Assembly (NCBI RefSeq): GCF_950100655.1
Contig: NZ_CATNLY010000034.1
Location: forward strand, 124,001-188,000
Reading direction: 5' to 3'
Source of the DNA: Pleomorphomonas sp. T1.2MG-36
Lineage (GTDB): Bacteria > Pseudomonadota > Alphaproteobacteria > Rhizobiales > Pleomorphomonadaceae
DNA: 64,000 bases
The notes beneath the pieces were generated by a model that saw only the letters and a list, made by a program, of their open reading frames with translations, was not told where the DNA came from and did no database searches. Numbering within the stretch: position 1 is the first letter of the stretch; each line of letters starts with the position of its first letter. The translations under genes were made by a program, and so were the position numbers. This document shows, piece by piece, positions 9,506 to 19,618 of this stretch.

Positions 9506-12500
9506 TCAGATGCCGGCCGGCCGCCGGAGGTCGAGTGTGGTGGGAAATTCCCCGGACGTTTCTTCATCCGGCAGGCTCATCATTCCGAGAGAGTGGCCGA
9601 AGTCCTGGAAGCGAGCCAACCGCCTCGCTTCCGCTTCATAGGCGTTGACGGGGAAGGTATCGTAGTTGCGGCCGCCGGGATGGGCAACGAAGTAGGTGGC
9701 CCCACCCAGCGAGCGCTTGGACCAGCGATCGACGATCTCGAAGGTCAGCGGCGCGTTGACCGGCAACACCGGATGAATGCCGCTGGCCGGCTGCCAGGCC
9801 TTGAAACGAACGCCGCCGACATAATCGCCTCTGCGGCCGGTCGCAGCCACCGGCACACGCCGGCCGTTACAGGCCAGCACGTGGCGCGCCGGATCGAAGC
9901 CGGAAACGCGGGCCTGCAACCGCTCCACCGAGCTGTCGACGAAACGCACCGTGCCGCCGCCCCCGCCTTGCTCGCCGGTGACGTGCCATGGCTCCAGCGC
10001 GCCGCGGAGCTCCAGCGAGACGCCCTGCCGGCTGATCGTGCCGAAGTAGGGGAAGCGGAACTCGCGCTGGGCATCGTACCAGACCGATTCCATCGGGAAG
10101 CCCGCCCGGTTGAGGTCGGCGATCACCTCAAGAAAGTCCTGCCAGACGAAATGCTCCAGCATGAAGCGGTCGAACAGCGCCGTACCATGGCGCGTGAAGC
10201 CACCCTCAAGCGACTCCTTCCAGAACCAGGCGATCAACGCCCTGAGCAGGAGCTGCTGGGCGAGCGACATGCGCGAGTCCGGCGGCATCTCGAAGGACCG
10301 GAACTCCACGAGGCCCAGCCGACCGGTCGGGCCGTCCGGCGAGAACAGCTTGTCGATGCAGATTTCCGAGCGATGCGTGTTGCCGGTGACATCGGTCAGA
10401 AGGTTGCGGAACAGGCGATCGACCAGCCAGGGCAAGGGCGCGCCCCCTTTGCCCGGCGCCGGCACCTGGGCGAGCGCGATTTCCAGTTCGTAGAGACCGT
10501 CGTGCCGCGCCTCGTCGATGCGCGGTGCCTGGCTGGTCGGCCCGATGAACAGGCCGGAAAACAGATAGCTCAGCGACGGGTGGCGCTGCCAATAGAGGAC
10601 GAGGCTCTTGAGAAGGTCGGGACGGCGCAAAAATGGGCTGTCGGCAGGCGTTTCGCCACCCACCACGACGTGATTGCCGCCTCCGGTACCGGTGTGGCGG
10701 CCATCGATCATGAACTTGTCGGTACCGAGGCGGGACAACCGCGCCTCCTCGTAGACGGCCGAGGTGATGGCGACGCAGTCCTTCCAGCCGGCGGCGGGAT
10801 GGATGTTCACTTCGATGACGCCAGGGTCGGGCGCCACGCGGATGACGTTGAGGCGTGGGTCGTGCGGCGGCGGATAGCCTTCGATATGGACGGGCAGGCA
10901 GAGATCCTCGGCCGTCGATTCCACGGCGGCGAGCAGCTCCAGATAGTCGTCGGCACCGGCGACCGGCGGCATGAACACGCAGAGCCGGCCATTCCTCGGT
11001 TCGACGCTCATGGCCGTGCGGACCGCACCGACGCCAGTCATCCATTGATCGACACGCGGATCGTCAGCCGCCTGTTCGCGCGAATGCTCGTAGGCAGTGG
11101 CGAGCTGATCCGGATCCGGCAGATCGGGCAGGTCGCCCATCAGGTCGCGGTCGACGTGGAAGGGATAAGCGGCCGGCGGCACCCATGGCAGCGCCGCAAG
11201 CGGCAGGCGGAAGCCAGCCGGCGAATCGCCCGGAACCAGATAGAGTTTGCCACGCCGGAAATTCCAGACCTCCGACACCCAGGTCCTGCCTGCGCTGGCC
11301 TGCCAGCGCTGCACGGGAAGCACATAGGCGCTGGGAGTCCCGAGGCCGCGCTCGAAAACCCGGGCAATGCGAGCACGCGCTTCCGGGTCATCCAACCTGC
11401 TATCTTCCGTGGTGACGTTGTCCGGCAGGCCGCTTTCCTTCAGAATCCAGTAGGCCGGGTCCTCGTAGGCCGGAACGGCGCACTTGCCGGACACGCCGAG
11501 CCGTCTGGCGACGCCGCGCGCCAGCGCGCAGGCCGCTTCGGCGTCGGCCGGCGTCGGCTGCCGCTCGGGCGCGACGAGATCGAGATTGCGCCAGATCGGC
11601 TTGCCGTCCTTGCGCCAGTAGAGAGAGAAGGTCCAGCGTGGCAGGCTCTCGCCGGGATACCACTTGCCCTGTCCGTAATGCAGAAAACCGCCCGGCGCGA
11701 AACGAGCGGCAAGGCGACGGATCAGGTCGTCGGCAATGCCACGTTTCGTGGGACCGACCGCCGCCGTGTTCCACTCCTCCGATTGATAGTCGTCGATGGA
11801 GACGAACGTCGGCTCGCCGCCCATGGTCAGGCGCACGTCGCCGTCCCTAAGATCGGCATCCACCACCTGCCCCACTGCGTCGAGCCTCGCCCAGGCTTCT
11901 TCGGAAAACGGCCAGGTGACGCGCGGTCGCTCGTCGATGCGGGCTATCTTCATGTCGAAGAAGAATTCGGTCTTGGTGTCGGGCGCCCCGCTGTAGGAGC
12001 CGACAATCGGCGCCGCAGAGCGATAATGCGGCGTGGCGGCGAGCGGAATGTGGCTCTCGCCGGTCAGAAGGCCCGAGGTGGGGTCGAGACCGACCCAGCC
12101 GGCACCGGGAATATAGACCTCCGCCCAGGCGTGCAGGTCGGTGAAATCGACCTCCGTGCCGGACGGGCCGTCGAGTGCCTTGACGTCGGGCTTGAGCTGG
12201 ATGAGGTAGCCGGAAACGAAGCGGGCAGCGAGGCCGAGCCGGCGCAGAAGCTGCACCAGCAGCCAGCCGCTGTCGCGGCAGGAACCGGCGCGGCGCGACA
12301 GCGTCTCCTCCGGGCTCTGCACGCCGGGTTCGAGACGGATCTCGTAGGCGATGTGCCCTTGCAGTGCCTGATTCACCGCCACCACGAAATCGGTGGTCTG
12401 CTTGCGATCGCGCGGGATCGTCGCAAGATAGGCCTCGAAGAGGTCTCCCTCCCCCTCGCATTCGAGGAAGGGTGCCAGATCCTTGGCGAGCTCCGGCGCG

Positions 12501-12817
12501 TAAGCGAATGGCCAGTGCTCGGCGTAATCCTCGATGAAGAAGTCGAACGGATTGTAGACCGCCATCTCGGCAAGCAGATCGACGCTGACGGAAAACTCGG
12601 ACGTCGGCTCGGGGAAGACGAACCGGGCCAGCCAGTTGCCGTGCGGATCCTGCTGCCAGTTGACGAAGTGATTCTCCGGCGTGACCTTCAGCGCATAGGC
12701 CGGCACGGCCGTCCGGCTGTGCGGTGCGGGCCTGAGACGCACCAGTTGCGGAGAGAGAACGACCGGCTTGTCGTAGACATAGCGGGTGACGTGCGTCAGC
12801 TTGGTCAGGACAGCCAT
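9506..12817 (-). CDS. Transglutaminase-DUF2126 amidoligase fusion protein
   Basis: This is a 1103-aa cytoplasmic-looking protein. The N-terminal part (1-300) is a transglutaminase-like domain with Cys180 ([10 protein letters not shown]), His229 (DLHAWAEVY) and Asp245 (GLDPTSG). From about 320 to 1000 it is DUF2126, a predicted COOH-NH2 ligase related to the glutamine-synthetase/GCS fold. Candidate active-site blocks there are EVNIHP (Glu669), GTGGGNH (710-716) and [10 protein letters not shown] (746-755). The ATG at 12817 has AGGGAG 5 bases upstream. The fused peptidase-like and ligase-like activities suggest editing or turnover of an amide-linked product made together with the ATP-grasp protein next door. 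Confidence 0.9.
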   Translation of the reverse strand: MAVLTKLTHVTRYVYDKPVVLSPQLVRLRPAPHSRTAVPAYALKVTPENHFVNWQQDPHGNWLARFVFPEPTSEFSVSVDLLAEMAVYNPFDFFIEDYAEHWPFAYAPELAKDLAPFLECEGEGDLFEAYLATIPRDRKQTTDFVVAVNQALQGHIAYEIRLEPGVQSPEETLSRRAGSCRDSGWLLVQLLRRLGLAARFVSGYLIQLKPDVKALDGPSGTEVDFTDLHAWAEVYIPGAGWVGLDPTSGLLTGESHIPLAATPHYRSAAPIVGSYSGAPDTKTEFFFDMKIARIDERPRVTWPFSEEAWARLDAVGQVVDADLRDGDVRLTMGGEPTFVSIDDYQSEEWNTAAVGPTKRGIADDLIRRLAARFAPGGFLHYGQGKWYPGESLPRWTFSLYWRKDGKPIWRNLDLVAPERQPTPADAEAACALARGVARRLGVSGKCAVPAYEDPAYWILKESGLPDNVTTEDSRLDDPEARARIARVFERGLGTPSAYVLPVQRWQASAGRTWVSEVWNFRRGKLYLVPGDSPAGFRLPLAALPWVPPAAYPFHVDRDLMGDLPDLPDPDQLATAYEHSREQAADDPRVDQWMTGVGAVRTAMSVEPRNGRLCVFMPPVAGADDYLELLAAVESTAEDLCLPVHIEGYPPPHDPRLNVIRVAPDPGVIEVNIHPAAGWKDCVAITSAVYEEARLSRLGTDKFMIDGRHTGTGGGNHVVVGGETPADSPFLRRPDLLKSLVLYWQRHPSLSYLFSGLFIGPTSQAPRIDEARHDGLYELEIALAQVPAPGKGGAPLPWLVDRLFRNLLTDVTGNTHRSEICIDKLFSPDGPTGRLGLVEFRSFEMPPDSRMSLAQQLLLRALIAWFWKESLEGGFTRHGTALFDRFMLEHFVWQDFLEVIADLNRAGFPMESVWYDAQREFRFPYFGTISRQGVSLELRGALEPWHVTGEQGGGGGTVRFVDSSVERLQARVSGFDPARHVLACNGRRVPVAATGRRGDYVGGVRFKAWQPASGIHPVLPVNAPLTFEIVDRWSKRSLGGATYFVAHPGGRNYDTFPVNAYEAEARRLARFQDFGHSLGMMSLPDEETSGEFPTTLDLRRPAGI

Positions 12818-12923
12818 CATCTCTCCCTGCGGTCGCGTCGAGCGCGACCGCATTTAAGGGCGAAACGGCCATCCGGGAAAGCCCTGAGCTTGGGCTATAC
12901 CTGCTCGCTTTGTAGGCAATCCG

Positions 12924-13406
12924 TCAGGATTTGCGCGACAGAGGGTCGATGATGATGTCGTAGAGCTTGGAGGTCGACGGCGTGGCGATCTCCTCGTAGA
13001 GCGCGGTATCGGTCGGCAGGCCGGTGGCGGCGGCGTCGACCGGCGGCGGCACCACCCAGCGCAGGCGATCCCAGCCGCGGCTCTGCCCCTCGACTTTCAG
13101 CACTTCGACGAACTTGCGGCCGATGCCGCGATTGCGGAACGCGGGCAGGACGTAGATGTCTTCGAGATGGCCGACCCGGTGGCCCGACATGGTGTCCGGC
13201 AGATCGAAGAACACGGCAAAGCCGATTAGTTCCTCGTCGACGAAGGCGCCCAGCACTTCCGTTGCCGGATCGACGGCGAGAAGCTCGGCATAATACTCGT
13301 CCGGGCGGCGCGGCGCCCCGCGCTTCATTGCCTGGGCATAGGCGGCGATGATCGGCGCCAGCTTGTGGGCGTCCGCCTGGGTGACAGCGGCAATCGTCAG
13401 CGACAT
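12924..13406 (-). CDS. GNAT family N-acetyltransferase
   Basis: This 160-aa protein has the GNAT fold, with the acetyl-CoA-binding segment VLPAFRNRGIGRKF and the preceding HLEDIYVLP strand. It would transfer an acyl group from CoA to an amine of unknown identity. The ATG at 13406 is chosen because the family N-terminus begins here and a GGGGGA lies about 10 bases upstream. It lies 106 bases upstream of the amidoligase fusion on the same strand, so it may share its transcript; this link is only positional. Confidence 0.8.
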   Translation of the reverse strand: MSLTIAAVTQADAHKLAPIIAAYAQAMKRGAPRRPDEYYAELLAVDPATEVLGAFVDEELIGFAVFFDLPDTMSGHRVGHLEDIYVLPAFRNRGIGRKFVEVLKVEGQSRGWDRLRWVVPPPVDAAATGLPTDTALYEEIATPSTSKLYDIIIDPLSRKS

Positions 13407-13625
13407 GGTCAAAAGTCCCCCGGAAAAGCGACACTTACGCGTGACACCCGCATTACTTGCCCCATGCCGGCGGCTTGGGCAAGGCTGAGACGAAGCGAGT
13501 TGCAATTTTTGATCTGGAAGCGCGCGTCACCCGCTCACGCCGGCGTGACGGCCTCCGGGCTGGTCATTGCCGTTCCCCGCCGCTATCGTCGCGACAAATT
13601 CGGGAACGCCGGGGGGCAAGCCGCG

Positions 13626-14654
13626 ATGAGCGACATCTTCGACCACTTCCATCGCCAGGCCGAGGCCTGCCGCACCATGGGCTCCCCGTTCACCGCCCGA
13701 CTTGCCGACCTCGCGCCGCGCTTTCTCGATCGGACGACGCTGACCGGCCGCCGCATCCTCACCTGGAACGGCCACGCCGGAGAAGATGCCGTGCCCCTGC
13801 GCCTGTTTGGCGGCCTGCATCGGCTGGTCCTGACCCGGCGCGATGCCGGGCTCGTCGCTGCCTATCCACCGACCGACGTGTCGGACGACACGCTCGTCGC
13901 CGCGGTCGGCGCCGCCATCGCCCGGCACGACCACGAACTGCACGACATCCTGATGAGCCCGCCGCAGACCAACGAGGTCGGCCGGTCGGCCATGCTACTG
14001 CCCGGCTTTCTGTGGCTGGCTCGGCGTTTCGGGCCGAAACTGGACATTCTCGAAATCGGCGCCAGCGCCGGGCTCAACCTTCACTGGGACGAGTACGCCT
14101 ATCGCTATGGAGCCGCCCGCTGGGGGAAGACCAAAGCGCCCATCGAGCTCGCGCCCGAGTGCGATACGCCGCCACCGCTCGATACCACCGTCGAGGTGGT
14201 GCACCGCAGGGCCTGCGATCTCGCCCCCCTCGACCCGGCGGATGCCGAGCACCGCACGCGGCTGCTGTCCTATGTCTGGGCCGACCAGACCGACCGCAAA
14301 GCCCGGCTCGTCGCCGCCCTCGATCACGCCGCGGCCCGCCCCGAACGCGTCGAGGCCGCCGACGCCGCGGAGTTCCTCGCACGCGAACTGGCAGCGCCGC
14401 CCGAAGAGGGAACGCTGCGCGTCGTCGTCCACTCGATCTTCTGGCAGTATCTCGCCGATCCGGCCCGGCTCGGCATCCAGACGGCCATGCTCAGGGCCGC
14501 CGAGACGGAGCCGCTCGCCTGGCTGCGGCTGGAGGCGGACGGCCAGACGCCCGGCGCCGGCCTCCTCGTCACGCTGTTTCCTTCTGGCGAGCACCACGTT
14601 CTGGCGCGCGGCGACTTCCACGGGCGTTGGCTGCGCTGGCTCGGGAACACATGA
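13626..14654 (+). CDS. DUF2332 family protein
   Basis: This 342-aa protein belongs to the uncharacterised DUF2332 family. A block reading LDILEIGASAGLNLHWD resembles the nucleotide-binding strand and glycine loop of class I methyltransferases, and VVHSIFWQYL follows later, as in other members. No signal peptide or membrane segment is seen. The ATG at 13626 is the first start that gives the family N-terminus; upstream in-frame codons run into the promoter of the divergent GNAT gene. Function is unknown; an S-adenosylmethionine-dependent role is a guess. Confidence 0.8.
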   Translation: MSDIFDHFHRQAEACRTMGSPFTARLADLAPRFLDRTTLTGRRILTWNGHAGEDAVPLRLFGGLHRLVLTRRDAGLVAAYPPTDVSDDTLVAAVGAAIARHDHELHDILMSPPQTNEVGRSAMLLPGFLWLARRFGPKLDILEIGASAGLNLHWDEYAYRYGAARWGKTKAPIELAPECDTPPPLDTTVEVVHRRACDLAPLDPADAEHRTRLLSYVWADQTDRKARLVAALDHAAARPERVEAADAAEFLARELAAPPEEGTLRVVVHSIFWQYLADPARLGIQTAMLRAAETEPLAWLRLEADGQTPGAGLLVTLFPSGEHHVLARGDFHGRWLRWLGNT

Positions 14655-14682
14655 AAAAGGCCGGAGCGATCGGCTCCGGCCC
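14654..14682 (-). terminator. Rho-independent terminator of leuC
   Basis: On the minus strand a 9-bp perfect stem (14659-14667 with 14673-14681, 5-base loop) is followed by five T residues. It lies 28 bases past the leuC stop. Read on the plus strand it has no T-run, so it should stop leuC rather than the convergent DUF2332 gene. Confidence 0.8.
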
Positions 14683-14709
14683 TTGAACTCTCCGCGCCGG
14701 GGCGCCGGG

Positions 14710-16122
<1,413 letters not shown>

Positions 16123-16215
16123 GATGATCGAACTTTCGATTCCGTGGGGCGGGCGAACCACGCCCCTGATCTATCTGGAAAACAGTAGAAGGGTCCGGCG
16201 GTGCCGGCCGTCATC

Positions 16216-16341
16216 TCAGGGCCGGAGTCGGCTGTCGCCGGTCTGCCGCGCCAAAAACCGCCACGGCAGGCGCGCGTGATCGTGGGCCGGGAAGTAGTCG
16301 GCCGACGTCGGCAGGCGCGTGATCTGCGGCTTCGCGTTCAT
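16216..16341 (-). CDS. Possible small protein between leuB and leuC
   Basis: A 41-codon frame starts with ATG at 16341. Its product would be MNAKPQITRLPTSADYFPAH followed by a basic tail. A TATAGA element lies about 10 bases upstream of the ATG, but the ribosome binding site is weak. I do not recognise a family. It may be a real short protein, or chance in a GC-rich gap. Confidence 0.25.
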   Translation of the reverse strand: MNAKPQITRLPTSADYFPAHDHARLPWRFLARQTGDSRLRP

Positions 16342-16431
16342 GACCCGCTCTATACTGAAAAACCGGGGCGCCGACAATCGTCGATCTTCCGGCATCGATC
16401 GTCTCGGCAACTCTGGAACACCAATATGAAA

Positions 16432-16460
16432 GCGCCCAGCCTCGGGGGAAGGCTGGGCGC
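16432..16460 (-). terminator. Hairpin downstream of leuB, probable terminator
   Basis: A perfect 10-bp stem (16432-16441 with 16451-16460) with a 9-base loop is followed on the minus strand by TTT. It lies about 190 bases after the leuB stop. The short T-run makes it a weak terminator or an RNA-stabilising element. Confidence 0.45.
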
Positions 16461-16647
16461 GGCGCTAGGGATCAGCGCGAGCCGGGAGGGGAACCCGACC
16501 GACGGTCACCGCCGCTGGCGAGACGGGGGGCAGTGCCTGATGGGCGATGCCGTCATGACTATGATTTGGTGCGGCACCCCTCGGAAACAAGAGCGGCGGA
16601 GTTAACAACCCCGTGAGCGGCCCTCCGATCGCCGAAAGTCGAATGCG

Positions 16648-17760
16648 TCAGCCGACCAGCGCCTCGAACTCGGCCCGGATGGCCGCGCCCATGGCCCGGG
16701 TGTCGACGGTCGCCTCGCCCTTCTGGGCGATGTCCTTCGTGCGAAGCCCCTTGCCCAGCACGCGGGCGATCGCCTCGTCCAGCTTGCCGGCGAGATCGAT
16801 CAGACCGAAGGAGTAGCGCAGAGCCATGCCGAAGGAAGCGATCATGGCGATCGGGTTGGCCGCGCCGGTGCCGGCGATATCCGGCGCCGAACCGTGGACG
16901 GGCTCGTAGAGCGCCTTGCGCTTGCCGGTGGCGGCATCCGGGGCACCGAGCGAAGCCGACGGCAGCATGCCGAGCGAACCGGTCAGCATGGCGCCGATGT
17001 CGGAGAGAACGTCGCCGAACAGGTTGTCGGTCAGGATGACGTCGAACTGCTTGGGGTAGCGGACGAGCTGCATGGCGCAGTTGTCGGCGAGGATGTGGTC
17101 GAGCTTGACGTCGGCATATTCGTCCTTGCCGATCTTCGTCACCACCTGGTTCCAGAGAACGCCCGACTTCATGACGTTGCGCTTCTCGGCCGAGGAAACG
17201 CGGCCGTTGCGCGCCTTGGCAAGGTCGAAGGCGACGCGGGCGATGCGCTCGATCTCGTGCGTGGTGTAGACCTGCGTGTCGACGGCGCGCTTTTCGCCGT
17301 TCTCCAGCGTGACGATCTCCTTCGGCTCGCCGAAATAGACACCACCGGTCAGCTCGCGCACGATCAGAATGTCGAGGCCTTCGACAACCTCGCGCTTCAG
17401 CGACGAGGCGTCGGCCAGCGCCGGATAGCAGATGGCCGGACGCAGATTGGCGAACAGGCCGAGATCCTTGCGAAGGCGCAGGAGACCGGCTTCCGGCCGG
17501 CAGTCATAAGGAACGCTGTCCCACTTGGGACCGCCGACCGCGCCGAACAGCACCGCATCGGCGGCAAGCGCCTTGGCCATGTCGGCTTCCGAAATGGCAG
17601 CGCCGTGGGCGTCATAGGCCGAGCCGCCGACGAGACCGCGATCGAGCGAGAAATCGGTGAGCCCCTTGCGGTTCAGGAAGGCGATGATCGTCTCGACCTC
17701 GGCCATGATTTCCGGGCCGATGCCATCGCCGGGCAGCAGGAACAGCGAATTCTTTGCCAT
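16648..17760 (-). CDS. leuB: 3-isopropylmalate dehydrogenase
   Basis: LeuB oxidatively decarboxylates 3-isopropylmalate to 2-oxoisocaproate with NAD+. The 370-aa length is normal. It starts with [14 protein letters not shown] and carries [19 protein letters not shown], the substrate- and metal-binding region [10 protein letters not shown], and [13 protein letters not shown]. The ATG at 17760 has GAGGA 8 bases upstream. The gene lies upstream of leuC on the same strand, separated by a long gap that contains a hairpin, so the two may be transcribed separately. Confidence 0.97.
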   Translation of the reverse strand: MAKNSLFLLPGDGIGPEIMAEVETIIAFLNRKGLTDFSLDRGLVGGSAYDAHGAAISEADMAKALAADAVLFGAVGGPKWDSVPYDCRPEAGLLRLRKDLGLFANLRPAICYPALADASSLKREVVEGLDILIVRELTGGVYFGEPKEIVTLENGEKRAVDTQVYTTHEIERIARVAFDLAKARNGRVSSAEKRNVMKSGVLWNQVVTKIGKDEYADVKLDHILADNCAMQLVRYPKQFDVILTDNLFGDVLSDIGAMLTGSLGMLPSASLGAPDAATGKRKALYEPVHGSAPDIAGTGAANPIAMIASFGMALRYSFGLIDLAGKLDEAIARVLGKGLRTKDIAQKGEATVDTRAMGAAIRAEFEALVG

Positions 17761-17847
17761 CGTCGCATCCTCAAGAACTGAAAGCAGGGCGCACGGCCTC
17801 ATCCGGCCGGCTTCGGCGGTTAGCCGTAATCGCCTTGCCGTCAAGGT

Positions 17848-18534
17848 TCAAGGGGCAAGCGTACCGGAGAGGACGGTGAAGGCGCCACTGTCGGGGTCGA
17901 GCACGCGGAGCTCCCCCTCGGCAACGTCGAACCAGGCGCCGTGCAGCGCCAACGAGCCGGCATCCACCCGCGTCTTCACGAAGGGATAGGCAAGCAGGTT
18001 CTTGAGCGAGGACTTGACGGCCTCGTGCTCGAGCGCGGTGTAGCGAAGGCCAGGGGCGATGGAATGGTCGCAGCGCACCCGCTCGGCCGTCTCGTCCAGC
18101 ACCGACACCCACTTGCCGATGAAGTCCGTCGGCGTCAGCGGGTCGCGGCTGCCCAGCGCCGCCGCGATGCCGCCGCAGCGGCCGTGTCCCATCACCACGA
18201 TATGCCGGACGGCAAGCGCCATCACGGCAAACTCGAGGGCGGCCGACGTGCCGTGCGTCTCGCCGTCCGGCGTATAGGGCGGGACGATGTTGGCGACGTT
18301 GCGGACGACGAAGATCTCGCCCGGACCGGCGTCGAAGATCACTTCCGGCGATACGCGGCTGTCCGAGCAGCCGATGATCATGATTTGCGGCTTCTGCCCC
18401 TCAGCGGCCAGCCGCTTGTAACGCTCGTTCTCGCTTGGATAGCGACCGTCTCGGAAGGCCTCGTAGCCAGTCGTCAGGCGCCCCGGAAAGGAGGCGGGGA
18501 GCTTCGGACGAAGAGGCGCTTTCGGTTCGGTCAT
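17848..18534 (-). CDS. Beta-class carbonic anhydrase
   Basis: This 228-aa enzyme interconverts CO2 and bicarbonate. The zinc ligands and catalytic dyad are visible: Cys56, Asp58 and Arg60 in GCSDSR, then His117 and Cys120 in GHGRCGG. No signal peptide is seen, so it should be cytoplasmic, supplying bicarbonate for carboxylases such as acetyl-CoA carboxylase. It lies 87 bases upstream of leuB on the same strand and could share its transcript. Confidence 0.94.
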   Translation of the reverse strand: MTEPKAPLRPKLPASFPGRLTTGYEAFRDGRYPSENERYKRLAAEGQKPQIMIIGCSDSRVSPEVIFDAGPGEIFVVRNVANIVPPYTPDGETHGTSAALEFAVMALAVRHIVVMGHGRCGGIAAALGSRDPLTPTDFIGKWVSVLDETAERVRCDHSIAPGLRYTALEHEAVKSSLKNLLAYPFVKTRVDAGSLALHGAWFDVAEGELRVLDPDSGAFTVLSGTLAP

Positions 18535-18626
18535 TGGCGATATCCGGCTGGAGGGGTGGAGCGGCGGATGGGGCCCGCCGGGGCGTTATAAGGAAGTCTA
18601 CTTATTAACGTCAATCATCGCACAGT

Positions 18627-19526
18627 TCACAAGGTCTCGATTCCGGAGGGACGCGCAACGGGCCGGCGCGGCGTGGCGAGCCGGCGAATGTCGACCATGG
18701 CCATAGGCCGGACCAGCGCCTCCTGCTGATCCACGAGTTCCAACTCGCGTCCGCCCGCCTTCACCGACCGGGCGATGATCTCGAAGGTGGAGGCCGACGC
18801 GGCGGCCAGCGCCGCTTCCTCGGACGCGCCGCCGATCAGCCGCGACAGGAACAGGGCCGCGAACAGATCGCCCGTCCCGTTGGGGGCGCCCTCGATCATC
18901 TGGTTCTCGGCAACGATGGCCTCGCCTGCGGTGACGAGCGCCGCCGCGATCTTGCCGGTCATCAGTGCGGGCGCCGACGTGACGACGACCCGCTTTGGCC
19001 CGAGCGCCCGGGCTGCCACGGCAATCTCGGTCAGCGTTTCGACTGGCCGGCCGGTCAGCCAGCCGAGTTCGAAGCGGTTGGGCGTGGCGATGTCGGCGAT
19101 GGCGATCAGACGGTCGCGCTGGGCGATGGCGACGGGTTCGGGCACGTAGAGACCGCCCGTGCCGCCGGTGGTCATGTCGCCGATGACCGGGTCGGCGAGA
19201 TGCAGCGCTTCCGGGTTGGCCGCCCTGACGGCGGCGACCAGGTTGGCGGCAGCGTCCGCCTGCCCGGGCGAGCCGAGATATCCGGTGATGATGCCGCCGA
19301 CTTCGGACAGCCAGGGCGCCCGGGCAAGATCGGCGCAGAGCGCGGCGAAATCGTCCTCCGGCAGGACCATGCGATGGGCGCGGCCATGGCCGGGATGCCA
19401 GGGCAGAATGACCGTGGGCAACGTCCAGACGCGATGGCCGAGCCGCTCCAGCGCGAAGGCGGCACGAGCACCCACCGATCCGCGGGCAACGAAGGAGGAA
19501 AGAACGATGACGGCGGGACGGCTCAT
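18627..19526 (-). CDS. pdxY: Pyridoxal kinase PdxY-like protein
   Basis: This ribokinase-superfamily enzyme should phosphorylate pyridoxal to pyridoxal 5-phosphate with ATP. The 299-aa protein begins SRPAVIVLSSFVARGSVGAR, close to PdxY N-termini, has ADPVIGD, and ends the active site with GAPNGTGDLFAALF, where the Asp is the usual catalytic base. Start choice is uncertain: ATGs at 19526, 19544 and 19553 are all in frame, and 19526 gives the family N-terminus. It is divergent from priA with about 90 bases between. Confidence 0.85.
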   Translation of the reverse strand: MSRPAVIVLSSFVARGSVGARAAFALERLGHRVWTLPTVILPWHPGHGRAHRMVLPEDDFAALCADLARAPWLSEVGGIITGYLGSPGQADAAANLVAAVRAANPEALHLADPVIGDMTTGGTGGLYVPEPVAIAQRDRLIAIADIATPNRFELGWLTGRPVETLTEIAVAARALGPKRVVVTSAPALMTGKIAAALVTAGEAIVAENQMIEGAPNGTGDLFAALFLSRLIGGASEEAALAAASASTFEIIARSVKAGGRELELVDQQEALVRPMAMVDIRRLATPRRPVARPSGIETL

Positions 19527-19618
19527 GGTCGGCGGCGTTTCCATATGGGCCATGGCTTGGCGAGGCGGCGGTCCTCCGTTTAGCCTATGATCGTTCTCCG
19601 TACATCTCGAATCAGCCG

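Larger units (their letters stand above)
16123..16647. other. 525-base leuB-leuC intergenic region
   Basis: The gap separates leuB and leuC, both on the minus strand. It holds a strong hairpin at 16432-16460, a smaller one at 16146-16166 (GGGGCG/CGCCCC) just before leuC, and a weak candidate for a 41-codon minus-strand gene at 16216-16341. No known RNA family or repeat is recognised in the rest. Confidence 0.5.

Noticed and set aside
9593..12952. A 1119-codon open frame on the plus strand opposite the amidoligase fusion
   Set aside because: It mirrors the real gene in a GC-rich region, has no recognisable domains and no ribosome binding site; such long antisense frames recur across the window.
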